A DNA stretch of 64,000 nucleotides from Astropecten irregularis (GCA_963971285.1 OZ020244.1:20212001-20276000); one strand, 5' to 3'; counted from the first letter of the stretch, positions 43,127 through 55,377 are shown. The notes: generated from the letters alone by a model not told the origin. Translations and numbers: made by a program.

Positions 43127-44732
43127 AAGTAGGTTAACAGTTTGAAACTTACATATCGTTTGCAATAAAAAAAAAAATTTGAAGGGGGGGGTAAGGGGGA
43201 GAGTGGTGGAGACAGTTTTAATCTTATGACCTGAACCTTTTTGTTGTTATCCAGTTTTGAGAAAGATTTCACCATAATTCACAACAATTAGCACAAAGAA
43301 TGAGGTTTAAAGAGAGAGAGAGATTAAGGAAGAGAAAGGAAAAATTTGTTGCAAAATTGGACGATTTAAGCACTTCTCTCATTTGGCATTTTTTGACATG
43401 GTAATGATTTTTCGGTATTACTGCATCAAGTTTTTTATCTTGTTCCTTCTTTCTCCAGTTCTGTTTGCGAAATTATTTGGCCATTCTTTTGTAGAATTGT
43501 TTTATATTTGTTTCAAATTCTATTCTGTCCATTTGTACAATTGTACAATTGTACAATACCATCTAGTAAACATATACCTTGCATGAATGGTTTGAAGATG
43601 TTAAACTATTTCATTGCTTAAAATGACAATCTTGGGATTTTCCGTTGAATCTGATTCAATCCAGTTTTACCAAACTGCATATCACAGTGTTTATTATTAT
43701 TAAGTTATGTAGTAATTTTATGGTGGCACCAAGCACCAGATATTTGGTTTGGTTATAAGTTCCGAAAACAACCAAAGAAAGTCAGTGTTTGGGAACAGTA
43801 TGCTCTTATTACTGTTTGTCTTCTTTACGGAGAGAGTGTACTGTTCCAAACAAACTCACAAAAGTGTCATGTGCTGCTATCATAATACCACTGCTAAACT
43901 TGCTACTTTCACCATGAATAATCTCATATTATGTTCTCTAGTATTACATGCTTTAAATTGACAATTTTTAGTCGCTAAGTTTTTAAAACTTCCATGCATC
44001 ATTATTCAGATTCACGAGTTCTTTCAATCTGGTTATTTTTTACCTTGCTCTATAATTTTAAGTTAGATACACCAAAGCAAATGCTTAGCAGGAAATGTAT
44101 ACCAAGAACACAGGGCCAGTGAGTTTCTGTGAGCTGAAATCTGTTGAGCAATGAGCAAGTCTTGCTTAGCAATAATGGTAACCAGCCTTAATATTACGCA
44201 ATATTATATTGTTTTTTGACTGGTACTCTGCAGTTAATGCTTAGTGTTATGCTGAGTGACATTCATGAGAACTGGTTCCTGTTGTGAACAATCACAGCTA
44301 GTAATAATAGATTGACTCATCATGACGAATACCAGCCAAGTATTTAGTGCCTGGCTTGGTTTCTTTTTTGGTGAGGTTTATCAGCTGAACCACGTCCTGT
44401 CAGGTAATGTGAAGTGATATCAATTGTTTTTTTCTAGTTTAAACATTTGAACTATTTTGTTCTGGTTTCATCTGGAACTCATGTCACCTTTACTCTTCTG
44501 ACATGCCTATGTAGAATGTTTTATGTTGGTGTAAACCACACAAATGACGTATTTTTCCATTGTAATAATAACTGCAGAATTATAAAAGACTGAGATTTTC
44601 ACTCAAGTGGAGTAGTGTTAATTGTTTGGCTGGACCCCTCTGTGGTGGGCCAAGTAGTGCCTGGGGCATTGCATTCTTGTAAAACACATAGTTAGATAAC
44701 CACACCAGCCAGCTTGGGCTCTGTGCAATAAG

Positions 44733-44973
44733 GGGCGTTTATGAAACTGAGGCTCAGGCTCCGTCTCAGGCTCCGGCTCCATTTCGTGAATCCATTCTGA
44801 AATAACGGGTATCAAAATACATGTAGATTGTAGAGGCTTTTGGCTGCAGTTTGAAAAGTGGATTCTCTGGTTTGAAAAGGGAAACAGAGCTTCAGCTTCA
44901 ATGAAAAACCACAACCTATATTTTCAGCATGGATGTCAGAGCTGGAGCCTGAGCCTCCGTTTCGTAAATGCCC
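44733..44973 (+). mobile_element. TIR element, CTCGGCTCCGGCTCC family, copy 2
   Basis: Left end GGGCGTTTATGAAACTGAGG, right end the inverse of GGGCATTTACGAAACGGAGG. AAG flanks both ends (44730-44732 and 44974-44976), an exact 3-bp duplication. The interior matches the copies at 38455 and 47005, with a short ACATGTAGATTGTAG insertion. Confidence 0.85.
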
Positions 44974-45111
44974 AAGGACTGGTTTTTGGAGTCAATATGT
45001 TGATGATACAAATGTACCGAGCAAGTACACATTAACCAGCTAAAATGGTTGTGCATAATGGTCTGTTACCGGTACTTCGGTGTATTTTAAAGTTTGCTGA
45101 GGGATACGATG

Positions 45112-45349
45112 GCCCTTTACATGGCCTCTAATAATTGGTCTGTGGCTTCAGTTCCGGCTTCGGCTCCATTTAGTTCATTCATTTTGAATATAGGTATGAA
45201 AATAGAGGCCTGTGGCTTCAGTATTCGTGTTTTGAGCAAAAAAATGAATTGAATCTTCATCTTCGATGAAAAACCACAGCTTGTATTTTCTGCCTTTGGA
45301 TGATAGAGATAAAGTCGAAGCCTAGCCCCAAGGTTTTAAAGAGAGCCTC
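45112..45349 (+). mobile_element. TIR element, CTCGGCTCCGGCTCC family, diverged copy 3
   Basis: It contains TTCCGGCTTCGGCTCCATTT, AAAATAGAGGCCTGTGGCTTCA and GATGAAAAACCACAGCTTGT in the family order, and ends GGTTTTAAAGAGAGCC. The ends are eroded, so the boundaries are approximate. Confidence 0.6.
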
Positions 45350-47004
45350 TGTCTCTTCCATAAAATTGTATCCCAAAGTGGATTCAGGAAAAGGCCGTGT
45401 TCCAGTGAACCAACATTGAAATTGATTCTTTTGCTCTGTTCCAACTCGGTTTTCTTGTCCTCCATGATTCACCTCACAGGTTGCAGTGTTTTCCGTTCCG
45501 AAACATATCATATGAGGGGAAAAATTGTATGAAACCATGAAGTAGCAGCCACAACTCTTTAATTTCGATGAATATTTGGGAGGGTTTTCCAGTAGAGACA
45601 TATCTTCTCTAGCAACAAGATGGCCATTTTGAACAGGACTGCTTGGTACATCTTGCCTTGTATCTGATAAACAGCGCCCTCTATTCTCATTGTGTGATTT
45701 TTCTCCTATTTCTGATATTCAGGTTCAGATGTTTCACATGAGTGTTCAAATGTCTGTCTAAGCTTTGTTTTTTTACTCCTAGCATTTTGACCTTTTTTCC
45801 GAAGAGTCCGAAGATATTTGGAAATAGTGCATGGCCTGTTGCAAGTATGTGTCCAGTGTTAATGATGAAGAGAGTGATGAAAAAAACTATTTGCACGAAT
45901 TAGGTTGTGTAATATGAGAATATGTACATGCCAAATAAATAAACAAAACAAAAACACATTATTATTGTACAGTCAATAGCAATAGGCTTCAGTTTTCTAT
46001 ATTTTTTGCCAGGGAAACATCACATTTCCAATGTGTTACATCTTGAGCAAAAGAACTTGTAATATTTACGAGAAAAAATGCGTGAATTATTAGAAACGAT
46101 ACTTATTATCATTATTATCAATTCATAATGATTATCAACAAAAAATAAAGTAAAACATATTTTCTAATGTATTCGTGTTGAAATGTATTGTAAATATTTT
46201 GACATATTTTTGCCATACGATAAGTGTATTGTCCTCAAAATGTGTGTTTATGTATGGGAGTTGAACTTGGACTGTTTTTCATACTTTTTCAGTTATTTAT
46301 TTTTCTATGAAGTATTGACATTCACGTGTTCTCTCCCTATATGCATTCTGAATAGATTCCTCTTTCAAAAACTGAACATCAGTCTTTGTGTTTCTTGACT
46401 TTTGTCCCGTGACTACTTGTCTAAAGTTTGAGGTATTCGCCAGAATCTAGTAATTAATTTTTTTTTTTTTACTTCTATCATTCTTTCGAATTATTTCTGG
46501 TAATGAAACCAAGGATTCCTCACAAGCACCCCGTAGGCACCACAGTAGCTCGAAAGCCTGATGAAACCTTTTTATGGAAACTGGTCAGAATAATAGTTTC
46601 AGAGATGGGAGGAAAAACCCCGGGTGATATTACGAGTAAAACCTACACTGGGCTGCAGAATCAGGTATAGGGACTGAAAACCCAATCCACTTGTGGACTA
46701 GGGTGGACTCGAACCCACACCACCTGAGGTGGAAGGGAAGGGAAAACACTTAGCAAACCAAACCTGACCCCCAACTTAATCCACATGTACCTTTCTTCTG
46801 TGCTATTTTTAAAGGAATATTACAAATAAGTATAAATGCCATGGCTGGCGTTTCCATGACTAGGTACATTCATAGAGCAAGGACCTTGCTCTGTGTATGT
46901 GGTATAATGCACCCAGCTCCAGCAGTGTTTCGTTTTGAGGTCGTGTGTTGAACAGCGCCCTCTATCTTTGCCGCGGTGTGATATTTTGGGGGGGGGGGGA
47001 CATG

Positions 47005-47245
47005 GGGCCTTTCTCCAAGCTCGGCTCCGACTCAGGCTCGCTCCGGCTCCATTTCGTGAATCCATTTTAAAAATTATTGGTATCAAAAATAGAGACTTTT
47101 GGCTGCGGTTCGGAAGTAGATTCTCTAGTTTGAAAAAGAAAACAGCTTCAGCTTCAATGAAAAACCACTAATCTATATTTTCAGCATATGGAATGACAGA
47201 GGCGAAGCTGGAGCCTGAACCGAAGCCGAGGTTTGAGAAAGGACC
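47005..47245 (+). mobile_element. TIR element, CTCGGCTCCGGCTCC family, copy 4
   Basis: Left end GGGCCTTTCTCCAAGCTCGG, right end CCGAGGTTTGAGAAAGGACC. ATG flanks both ends (47002-47004 and 47246-47248), again 3 bp. Its interior is nearly the same as copies 1 and 2. Confidence 0.85.
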
Positions 47246-47886
47246 ATGATAACAACAATGTGGAGGGGCAACCGCTCGCCCGTACACTTCTAACCCCCAT
47301 CACGACGTTGTCCATTCCCAGTCTCCCCGACCCGAAACTCTATAATCACGCCAGTCGCGGTTTTGTCAGTCTCAAACAATTTGTGTGCGTTCACGAAAGG
47401 TTTGTCTCAATATTAACAGTAGTTTCGAAGCGCAGCGCCACTTGGAAGCTCCAGTGCCCCCTATAACCTACTTCTTGCCGGCAGTCCCCTTTCCCCTATA
47501 GTCCTACTGACAAAACCTGTGTTATCCCTTCCAATTCTTCATCCTTCCCATTCTTGCCTCAAACTGATGCCTCTCTCAACTGATCCTTGCCTCTCTCTGA
47601 TTCCTCCTCTTGTAGTGAGTAGATTAATAATAATAGTGTTAATGTCGACGGGAAAACTAAATTACCTCCTAAGGTAAATGCAGGCATAATTTTATGCTTT
47701 CAATAACAACACAATGCGTATACATGAACACTGCGTATTCAATGCTTGTTGAGTGCACGTAAAAAAAAAATGCGGTAGCTCAGGTGAGATTCGAACCCAT
47801 CCTGAGCCAGAGACGAAAAATCATTAATAACAACATTGAGTAAAGAAACGGAAGGAAATATTGTCAAAAGAAAATCTAATCGTTAT

Positions 47887-47923
47887 TTTATTCTTGATGA
47901 TGATAATTTCTTCTTTTTTTATT
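47887..47923 (-). terminator. Candidate polyadenylation signals of the minus-strand gene
   Basis: Read on the minus strand, AATAAA occurs at 47918-47923 and again at 47887-47892, 185 and 216 bases after the stop codon at 48108. Either would fit. Confidence 0.45.
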
Positions 47924-48107
47924 AGAATTAGAAAAATTTCCAATAAAAGCTGATCACGCGTAGCAGCTCTTTCAATAAATATTATTTAGTGCTTTTCTGT
48001 CGAATCTTGGACAGATTAAAACATTTTTCCAGCCAAGCCGTTCAATCGTTCTCAATTTTCTATTCAACTTTGGTCGTACGTAATTTCTGTTCTACGGAGA
48101 CTTACTT

Positions 48108-49793
48108 TCAGAGTCCCCATCTAACGTGTAAGGGGTTGCTCTGGTTGATCTTATGCCGCATCTTAAGTGGATTGAGTATTTTCCAGTTCGGTGTCGGTGT
48201 GCCGTAATTCTGGTTGAACTCGGCCGGTTTCTGGTCTGCCATTTTCTGTCTCATCAGGTTGAAGGTAGTCCGCACGTTCTCCTCTTTGTCCTTCAACATC
48301 CTCTCTCGGTTTGAGCCCTTGAGTGGCCGCCTGACGGTCAGGAAGCTGTCCGACTCGGCCAAGCTTCCCTTGGATGTCTCAACCGAGGTAGGTGGTTTCG
48401 TGTCGTCGAATTCACGCAGGAAGTCCGAGAGATTGGGCGAGGGTGGGCGGACCACACCACGGCGGCTCCAGGACCGGGGAGTACCGGCGGGCATGAAGAT
48501 GGGAGACACGGTGGGCCTGCCGCGTACCTTCTGGTAGTAGTCGTCGATGGTGTAGTCCTCGTCGGTCGGTAAACTGGACCTGCGGTAAGACTTGTTGTGG
48601 AATATGCAGTCTGGTTCAGTGCATTCTGGTGTCGGATCTGGCGAGCTGGAGTGTGAAGACACTACTTGCAGGAGGTTGTTTTTCTGCATGATCCCTGCTC
48701 CTATGGCGACACCCGAACCGTCCATGTCATCTTCGTCTTCCGCGGTGTCTAAATGGAAAGAAACCTCTTTCTTGAGTCTTAACAAGGGGGCCTTGGGCTT
48801 CGTTTGACCTCTTCGGGAACCGACGCTTGGATTGAAGGTGTTCTTACCTTTCACTTGGGATAGTGGCAGTGTTTTTGCCTTTGTTTCACGCTCAACAACA
48901 CCTCGAGACATTTGTGGTTGCTTAGAGGCAAGTGTTCTTTGGCGCGCGCGCGCCGACTGCTCTTTGTTGACGTTTTTCGCGCTAACTTCATCTGACCAAT
49001 CAGATCCACGAGGAAAGTTGCGTTTCAGAGACGTGGGCGACAAGGCGTCATCGTCATGTAATCCAAACACTGGCGTAGAGGGCGGCAGACTACCAATGCT
49101 AACACTTAAAGCGATGCTGCCTATTGATGCCGAGGAGGAGGAAGGTCTGGTAGGAACGGACTTCGACGGTGACGCCACGCGGGGCGTCGTTTCGTTCAAG
49201 TCGTCCCGTGCCGAATTGGCTGCAGGTTTCGCGTGATCGTCGTTGTTTGATGCTGGCCTCGGTGATCGTCTAGATTGCTTCCTGGTATTCTTCGGTTTTG
49301 AAGTCACCTTCCCGTCCACATCGTAGGACGTGACGGAGGGATCGCTCTCCCTGCGCATCATGAAGGCGTAGAGATCGAAATTAGTCGAGCCTCTCCGCAC
49401 GGAGGGGCGAAGGCCCCTCTTTAGATGTTCGGGGAGCAGGGCTGATATGTCGGCGTTTGCCTCGCGCTCGGCGTCCTTGGTCGTGCCTGCCCGTCGAGTC
49501 AGTCGCTGCTCATGGGCAATGTCCATCTCAAGTTGCAGTTTCTCCAATATCTGCTCCTGCTCCGCCATCTCCTTGTCGATCTGCAACAGTCTCTTGGACT
49601 TCAGGTCGTCCAGACCCTTGAAGAACTTGCTGAGTTGCCGCTCGTCCAGCTTCTGCGCCCGGACGGAGTGCTGGACCGTCTGCTTGTGGCTGACCATTTT
49701 GATGTCCGGTTGATCTTTCTTCTTGGGTCTGGGTGATCCCCTGTACTTAGAACAGGGTGCCCCGCGGACTCCGGGGCTCGAACGAATAGCCAT
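48108..49793 (-). CDS. Uncharacterised 561-residue coiled-coil, serine-rich basic protein
   Basis: One uninterrupted frame runs from ATG (49791-49793, context ACAGAGATGG) to TGA (48108-48110). GC-rich coding in AT-rich surroundings and strongly biased residue use support a real gene. Residues 1-40 are basic and Pro/Lys-rich. Residues 44-105 look like a coiled coil (LDDLKSKRLLQIDKEMAEQE). Residues 150-340 are disordered, Ser/Pro/Arg-rich. KEVSF at 342-346 fits the RVxF docking pattern for protein phosphatase 1. CTEPDCIFH at 391-399 could be part of a metal site but lacks a clear second half. The C-terminal 60 residues (NVRTTFNLMRQKMADQ, TPTPNWKILNPLKMRHKINQ) look conserved in style. I do not recognise the family. 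A CTTACAG just before the ATG could be the acceptor of a 5' UTR intron. Confidence 0.82.
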   Translation of the reverse strand: MAIRSSPGVRGAPCSKYRGSPRPKKKDQPDIKMVSHKQTVQHSVRAQKLDERQLSKFFKGLDDLKSKRLLQIDKEMAEQEQILEKLQLEMDIAHEQRLTRRAGTTKDAEREANADISALLPEHLKRGLRPSVRRGSTNFDLYAFMMRRESDPSVTSYDVDGKVTSKPKNTRKQSRRSPRPASNNDDHAKPAANSARDDLNETTPRVASPSKSVPTRPSSSSASIGSIALSVSIGSLPPSTPVFGLHDDDALSPTSLKRNFPRGSDWSDEVSAKNVNKEQSARARQRTLASKQPQMSRGVVERETKAKTLPLSQVKGKNTFNPSVGSRRGQTKPKAPLLRLKKEVSFHLDTAEDEDDMDGSGVAIGAGIMQKNNLLQVVSSHSSSPDPTPECTEPDCIFHNKSYRRSSLPTDEDYTIDDYYQKVRGRPTVSPIFMPAGTPRSWSRRGVVRPPSPNLSDFLREFDDTKPPTSVETSKGSLAESDSFLTVRRPLKGSNRERMLKDKEENVRTTFNLMRQKMADQKPAEFNQNYGTPTPNWKILNPLKMRHKINQSNPLHVRWGL

Positions 49794-50191
49794 CTCTGTA
49801 AGCACCTCACAGTCCTTTGAATACAGCTACAATGTACTTAGCGAATTAATCTTCCATTGGCGTGAACAATACTCTGTTGGACATGTTTTCAGATTGCAGT
49901 GTGTAGTACTGTACTCTCCTCGCTAAGGCAACCTGTTAAAAATAATCAGCATAACGTCTAAATTAGTTTCTTTGATATCAAAAGATGTGACACAAAATTG
50001 GTGATGACCAAAAAAGTGTCGTTCGCTTTCTGTATGAAAGCCTATATCTTGTCATCAAGTTGATCGAGGCAATCGGAATATCTCCAGAACACACCATGTA
50101 GTTGGTTAATATTTCTACAATCGAAATCAAATACAATGTGGACGTTGAAAACCAAAGTACAAAACACTCAAAGAAAAGGAAATTAACCCCC

Positions 50192-50310
50192 GTTTCAGAC
50201 AGGCGTGCCAGGGTCGCGCCGAACTTAATAGATAGGGAGCGACCCTAGGTCGACCCAATTCAGATTTTGGTTTCAGACAGGCGAACTTAATACTTTGGAG
50301 TAGCCCTAAA
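50192..50310 (+). repeat. Partial repeat with two GTTTCAGACAGGCG words
   Basis: GTTTCAGACAGGCG, followed shortly by GAACTTAATA, occurs twice about 79 bases apart. The central GAGCGACCCTAGGTCG is nearly palindromic. It is probably a remnant of a TIR element. Confidence 0.5.
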
Positions 50311-50954
50311 ACTGGGCTAATGCATTTATGGGTGATTTTTTTTTTTAAACCTGAACATCAAATTTGATATACATGTACCGGTATGCTTTCCCAAGTTATT
50401 CAGCAAGAACATAGAAGATCTCTCAGAGGCCAACACGACCACTGATTATCATACCTCCTAAAAATGAAATTATAGCCAATGTCGATATTTTCCCCTTAGA
50501 AATCGAAATAGGCTATAGGCCTATGGTCCCAAATTCGTTTTTCATCTGTCAGCCTGAACTCTTCAAGACAGTATACCTATCACAAAACAATATTCATATT
50601 GACTGCCTATATCTGACACAAAGAACCCCACATTACTGCATATAACTGTCCATGTCGACTGCCTTTTGCATATTGCCGTAAACAACACGTCTAACAGGCT
50701 GGACATTGCCCAAGCAAAATAAGTAGATTTGGATATTGATTGAATTGAAATCTTTCAAGATGCCTTCTGGACAATGGGATCAAGTGGTCCTTGCTGGCCC
50801 AGCAGCTGGATTCAAGAAGGGATTCACGACGGATAAGCTGATAAGAGGGATTAAGAGGGTTATGCATTTTTGCTGGATTACGAAAATTCACTGCGGCACG
50901 ACACAAACAACTCGGGTTTTTTATTGAGAAATTGTTATTCACGTGATGCCCTAA

Positions 50955-51166
50955 AAACGTTAAAACCTTTCTGCCTGAAATGTTGTATTTATCCTGAAAA
51001 GTTTAAACCAAAGAGCTGAAAACAAATTTGATCTCAGGGAAATCAAAACTCAAGTCAAAATAGCGTAATCGTTTCTACTGTTACTGCACCGGTATGTATC
51101 TTTCGTGATATTTCGTCCCACGAATATGCATTTCTTTGGCAAAGACCAAAGTATGAAGTTACCTTT
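50955..51166 (+). repeat. Partial copy of the AGGTAGTATCATACT Harbinger-like element
   Basis: It shares CTGAAATGTTGTATTTATCC, a TTTCGTGATATTTCGTCCCA-like block and ACCAAAGTATGAAGTTACCT with the right part of the element at 24162-24859. The left end is missing. Confidence 0.65.
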
Positions 51167-52029
51167 AAATGAACGCGAATACGAGATGTGCTGTTCAAAA
51201 CATCCTCTGACAAAACTAACTATTCACGGTTATACATTAATTTATTTTGTACTGCTGTATAATTTGCCAAATCTAAACGTGCTATCAATGTATCTGTCAA
51301 TCTGACCCTGGTAGTTTGTTCGGCCGGGACATGGATCACCTTAGGATTAAACCTAGCAATGAGTTTGAAAAAAAAAAACCAGAAGAGAGCTGTGCATGAT
51401 TAAGTGAATGCAAATTCTCCATTATTTGAATTCTTTGATTTTATTACCCATCTCCTCACAACAAACATCATTAGGACCAAAATTTACAAGCTTTTTATGA
51501 CCAGTGGCTAGTTAAATTGTGAAATTTGTCATGTTGTTTTCCTGATGTTACCTCCGTCGCTATTGAATAATGATAGATCTGTTTGCATTGGGTAAACCAT
51601 GGGTGTTTATCAGTCATCTGATAACGCAAAAAGGTGGACAAGGGGGTATGCAACACCAGCAGTACGTGGCCAGAAAGGTTTGTGTATAGTTACGTGAATT
51701 GACATTCTCGAGTTACCAGGTAACCGTTTTATACCGTGGATCGGAGGGTAACCGTGGCCGGGCCAGACGGACGAGGCAACGGTTGACTAATTAACGGAAC
51801 GCACGCGAGTGTGTGGAAAATGTCAACAGTGTTTAGGAATCTAATCTCTTGCAGAGGAAACCGATATCCACAAGGTAAAGTCTAGATGGATAATTTATCA
51901 AAAATGTAAAAGGACCGTGCCATTATTCCGTAAAAGGTATATTACACATGATTGGTAAAGGTAACAGAACAGCAATTTGTCTGATCCGGCATGTGCATGC
52001 ACTGAAATGAGAAAGCACGAGAAAATAAC

Positions 52030-52235
52030 GAAAACCTGACTCAATTTTTCTTATAAAAAAATTATGAAGAATGGTTTTTGATCTTACCCCAAGATCAAAA
52101 CTGTTTTAGGTTGTTGTTTTACTAATTTCTGGATAAAAATTAATACACCATTTCAGCCGGAAATATCCTAACGGTATATTTCTACACAGCACCATCTTCA
52201 AACCCTGAAACTACGTGTGAACATTTCTGTTTGGA
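52030..52235 (-). repeat. Inverted partial copy of the AGGTAGTATCATACT Harbinger-like element
   Basis: On the minus strand it reads ACAGAAATGTTCACACGTAG, then a CTTCATACCC-type block (here GTTTGAAGATGGTG) and TGTATTAATTTTTATCCAGA, matching the left half of the element at 24162. It carries no nested hAT copy. Confidence 0.6.
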
Positions 52236-52420
52236 TATGTTACCAAACGACTTCATTGTGGCAATTTGAAATGTAGAGAAGCGTGAGTAAGAATTTAATT
52301 TTTTACCGGCACTTGATTAAAACAGTTGTGGTAGATATTTCTCGTTATACTCGATATTTCCAGGGTGTGTGGCTTATTCCATTATACATTTACATATGAA
52401 TGACTCATTACTATATACAA

Positions 52421-52622
52421 GTAATAAACTGCTGCACTCCTGCTCATCAAGCGAAATATTGACCTGAATTAATAATTGCTTGATGGAGTAAAGGTCTGAT
52501 GTTTCGATACTAAATCAGAATCTTTCTTTAAGGCTATAACCGTTTCGATCTTAGCAGCATCCGTTCTGAAAGGCTAGCCAGTGAGAAATATCCTGCCGCC
52601 TAAGATCGAAACTTGTAGGCCA
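52421..52622 (+). repeat. GTTTCGATCCTAGCAGGATC-family repeat, diverged copy
   Basis: AATAAACTGCTGCACTCCTG then CTGATGTTTCGATACTAAAT, GTTTCGATCTTAGCAGCATC and, inverted, CCTAAGATCGAAACTTG. The order matches 14670-14909 with more divergence. Confidence 0.65.
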
Positions 52623-54601
52623 TGGCTCCTATTTAAACATACAAGCAACTCATTGCTACTTTCGGGGATTTCGTATAACATGCAGTTGGAATATAAAAAA
52701 TGTACTTACTGTTTTGGTCGATTTAGGATTTCCGTCCTATCAGGCAGATGACTTGTACTTTAGTCCGCAGTAGCACGACGTGAGTACGGATGCATCTTTG
52801 CGGTTCAGAACTCTGAATGCGATATCACAAATAGTGTCAAGTTATGGGAGTTGTGCGCTGGTGACTCAACTGAAATTGCTGCTCTCAGAAATAAAACTGG
52901 TTATCAGATAATCTTGATCAAGGCCGTCATCAATGACATTTTTATCTGCTGTCATGAGCGTCGATTCATACACAGTAACAAAGTGTCTGTCAACACGAGA
53001 TAAGTATGATGATAAGTTGATGCTGGTGCTCGAACTCCGGCGCCCCTCTCAAAATTAATGTGTGTAGGAGGTATCTGTGGTCTCTAGCTACATGCAGGGC
53101 CGACGGGGCATGGCATGCAGCAAACTCCCTGTGTGTCGTGGAGTGGGTTTGTACTGGCCCTCGTGATCAATACTGGTCGTCAAGGTGATGGCCCCTCCTG
53201 TCGGATTCTAAGGCCCATATAAGAATCCAGTACATGCAGGTCTCAATACGGTTCTCAATTCATGACTATATAGTTTTGAAATTAGGTTCAACATTTCCCA
53301 AGCGCCAAATATTTCTTTTTGGCAGAGAGTTGGTTGAACCCTCCCGGCCAAATGAACAAAACATCTGTTTCTTTTCTTTTTGCTTGTTTCTTTTGTTTTA
53401 GTTTGAATAATTTGTTTTGTTTTAATTAAGGATGAAAATGGATAACTGGTCCGCACTCAAAGTTGGTGAAGTAATCCGAAAAGTTTAAGTTAATGTCGGG
53501 AAATGAAGGTTCAGAAAATTCAAGTAACCTTATTTTTACAGTAACAAAAAAGTAACAAAAAATGTCAAATTTGAATAGAAACAAGCAGTAAGCACCCCCC
53601 TCTAAAATGCACTATGAAATATAAATATGCAGTATTAACAGAATATCGTAGACATAAGTCCACTGAATTCCTTCGCCGAATGGTAAGTTTATTGTTGTTT
53701 TTTTCTGTGGGATAGTAAATTTCTTTCGAAGAAAAAAATCGTAAGTCCTCTCCATTAATGGTAATACATTAAATAATAAATGAACGTATGTCCTGTGCAA
53801 AAGATACACACCCGTCTCTGTACACAACACACTGGAGCTGCGCATGACACACAGTTCGAAATACTCTGGACACAATGTGTTGTATCTCTATGGATAATAA
53901 CAAAGCATCGACCCATACAGTGATCGATACTTCACATAATGATGTAGATACTTTGTGTGACTTCTGTTTTTCTTGAGCTCCCGTGATCCAGTTTAGACGC
54001 CCGAGATCAAATTGCAAAATAACAAGACGGGTTCCGTTTCTTTCAGCAGTCCGATGTGGGGACATACCGACTGCTCTTTCGTTTAAGAAGGCGTGGTTCC
54101 TTTTTGTCCCATTACTAATTGCATGTGATTGATTCGGCTCGGTACATCACCGGGTTTTTGTGAGAGGGTGAGGGGGACACAAAACTTTTTTGTCGGCCGA
54201 CATTCGCGGCGCTGATGGAGCCGAGAAAGCAAAACATGATAGTTGTTAAGAGCCATTATAGAAAGTCAACAAGAGGGACGGCCCAATGGTGTTGTTATAT
54301 CAAAGTGGCGTTTTGTGTGCAGTGTTTGTTTTTACCGTGCCGACACTAAGTCATTGAGTTTACTCTAAACACTTCCACGACGCACACTTAACGAAGTGAC
54401 TGCCGATACTAATAATACAAGCACACTGTGACTGTTCGGTCAAAGAGGGTGGTCCAATAATTCTATACAATCGTGCTCCACAGCTCCACTCAGCTCCATC
54501 TTACTGTATTGATTGAATGACAGCCATGTATATATGAAATTATGTGTTATGAATTAATAGGTGCGGCAATATGAATTTAACCTCAAACCAAGCTACCAAC
54601 A

Positions 54602-54620
54602 GACAAACAAACAAACAAAC
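54602..54620 (+). repeat. (ACAA)n microsatellite
   Basis: Four to five ACAA units in intergenic DNA. Confidence 0.85.
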
Positions 54621-55299
54621 CAGCAAGACATGGCTTAGGCCTATCACGTCACATCACACGGTCATCCCCGCAAGGGGATGCCAAGGGGGTTTCGCCATTC
54701 GAAACCGCGACCCATCTTGACCAAACCATGCAATGAGTGTCTTCCTATCTAGATCCATGACCAAACCCAGACCCAAATTCTTGGGCTGGTGAATCTGGGC
54801 AAAGCTCCCTGTACCTATACTGTTTGCTCAACCCAGTATCGTTGACATAATGGTCGAGACGGGACGTGCAGGCTAAAAATAATGTTTGGTCCTAAAAATA
54901 TTGATATTACCGTCTATATGCATAGCCTTGGAAACTTGGTCTTTTTTGTTTGCATCTATAGCGATTTTTTGTGACTTTGAAGTTCACTTGACCTATTCAA
55001 CCATTGTACTGTTTGGTTCGGTGCATGTCTTCGAAAAACAAGAACAACGACAACAAAATGATTAAACTATACAAACAATTACAAGTTGATCCTTACGGTG
55101 TGGGATTCGAACTTACGACTCTATAGCTTTCCGGTGGGGATTGTCAGACCACATTGATTATTAGTATAAATTTACTAAGGTAACCGTATCGATTTAATAT
55201 GAAGCTAACGCTAGTAATACTCTTCACGTTTGCCGCATACAGTTCCTTTATTTTCCTAAGACCAATCAGATACGTTGACAGAGAACCAGAGTACGTTAT

Positions 55300-55377
55300 T
55301 CCGTGGGTCGCAGGTTCGAATCCCGCCGGGCTACGTAGTCAATCTGTTTTTGTTCAATTTCAATGACTTGAGTCGGT
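55300..55377 (+). mobile_element. tRNA-derived SINE, diverged copy
   Basis: GGTCGCAGGTTCGAATCCCG, a good B box, is followed by TCAATCTGTTTTTGTTCAAT and TTCAATGACTTGAGTCGG. The tail resembles the SINEs at 25963 and 57858. No A box was found at tRNA spacing. Confidence 0.6.

Larger units (their letters stand above)
37563..48107. other. Gene-poor stretch between the ataxin-7 gene and the minus-strand gene
   Basis: After the ataxin-7 3' UTR (perhaps to about 37.9 kb) I recognise no exon. The stretch is rich in short TIR elements (38455, 40481, 41840, 42986, 44733, 45112 and 47005). B-box-like words on the minus strand near 46700 and 47790 suggest decayed SINE heads. The final part is the likely 3' UTR of the minus-strand gene. 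Confidence 0.65.

Noticed and set aside
44109..44283. Another member of the GGGCCAATTTCATGG family (CAGGGCCAGTGAGTTTCTGT to AGAACTGGTTCCTG)
   Set aside because: The ends pair only weakly and the interior words are too diverged to call with confidence.
48214..49713. Plus-strand open frames opposite the 561-residue gene
   Set aside because: They are shadows of the long minus-strand frame, which alone spans the whole GC-rich block without interruption.
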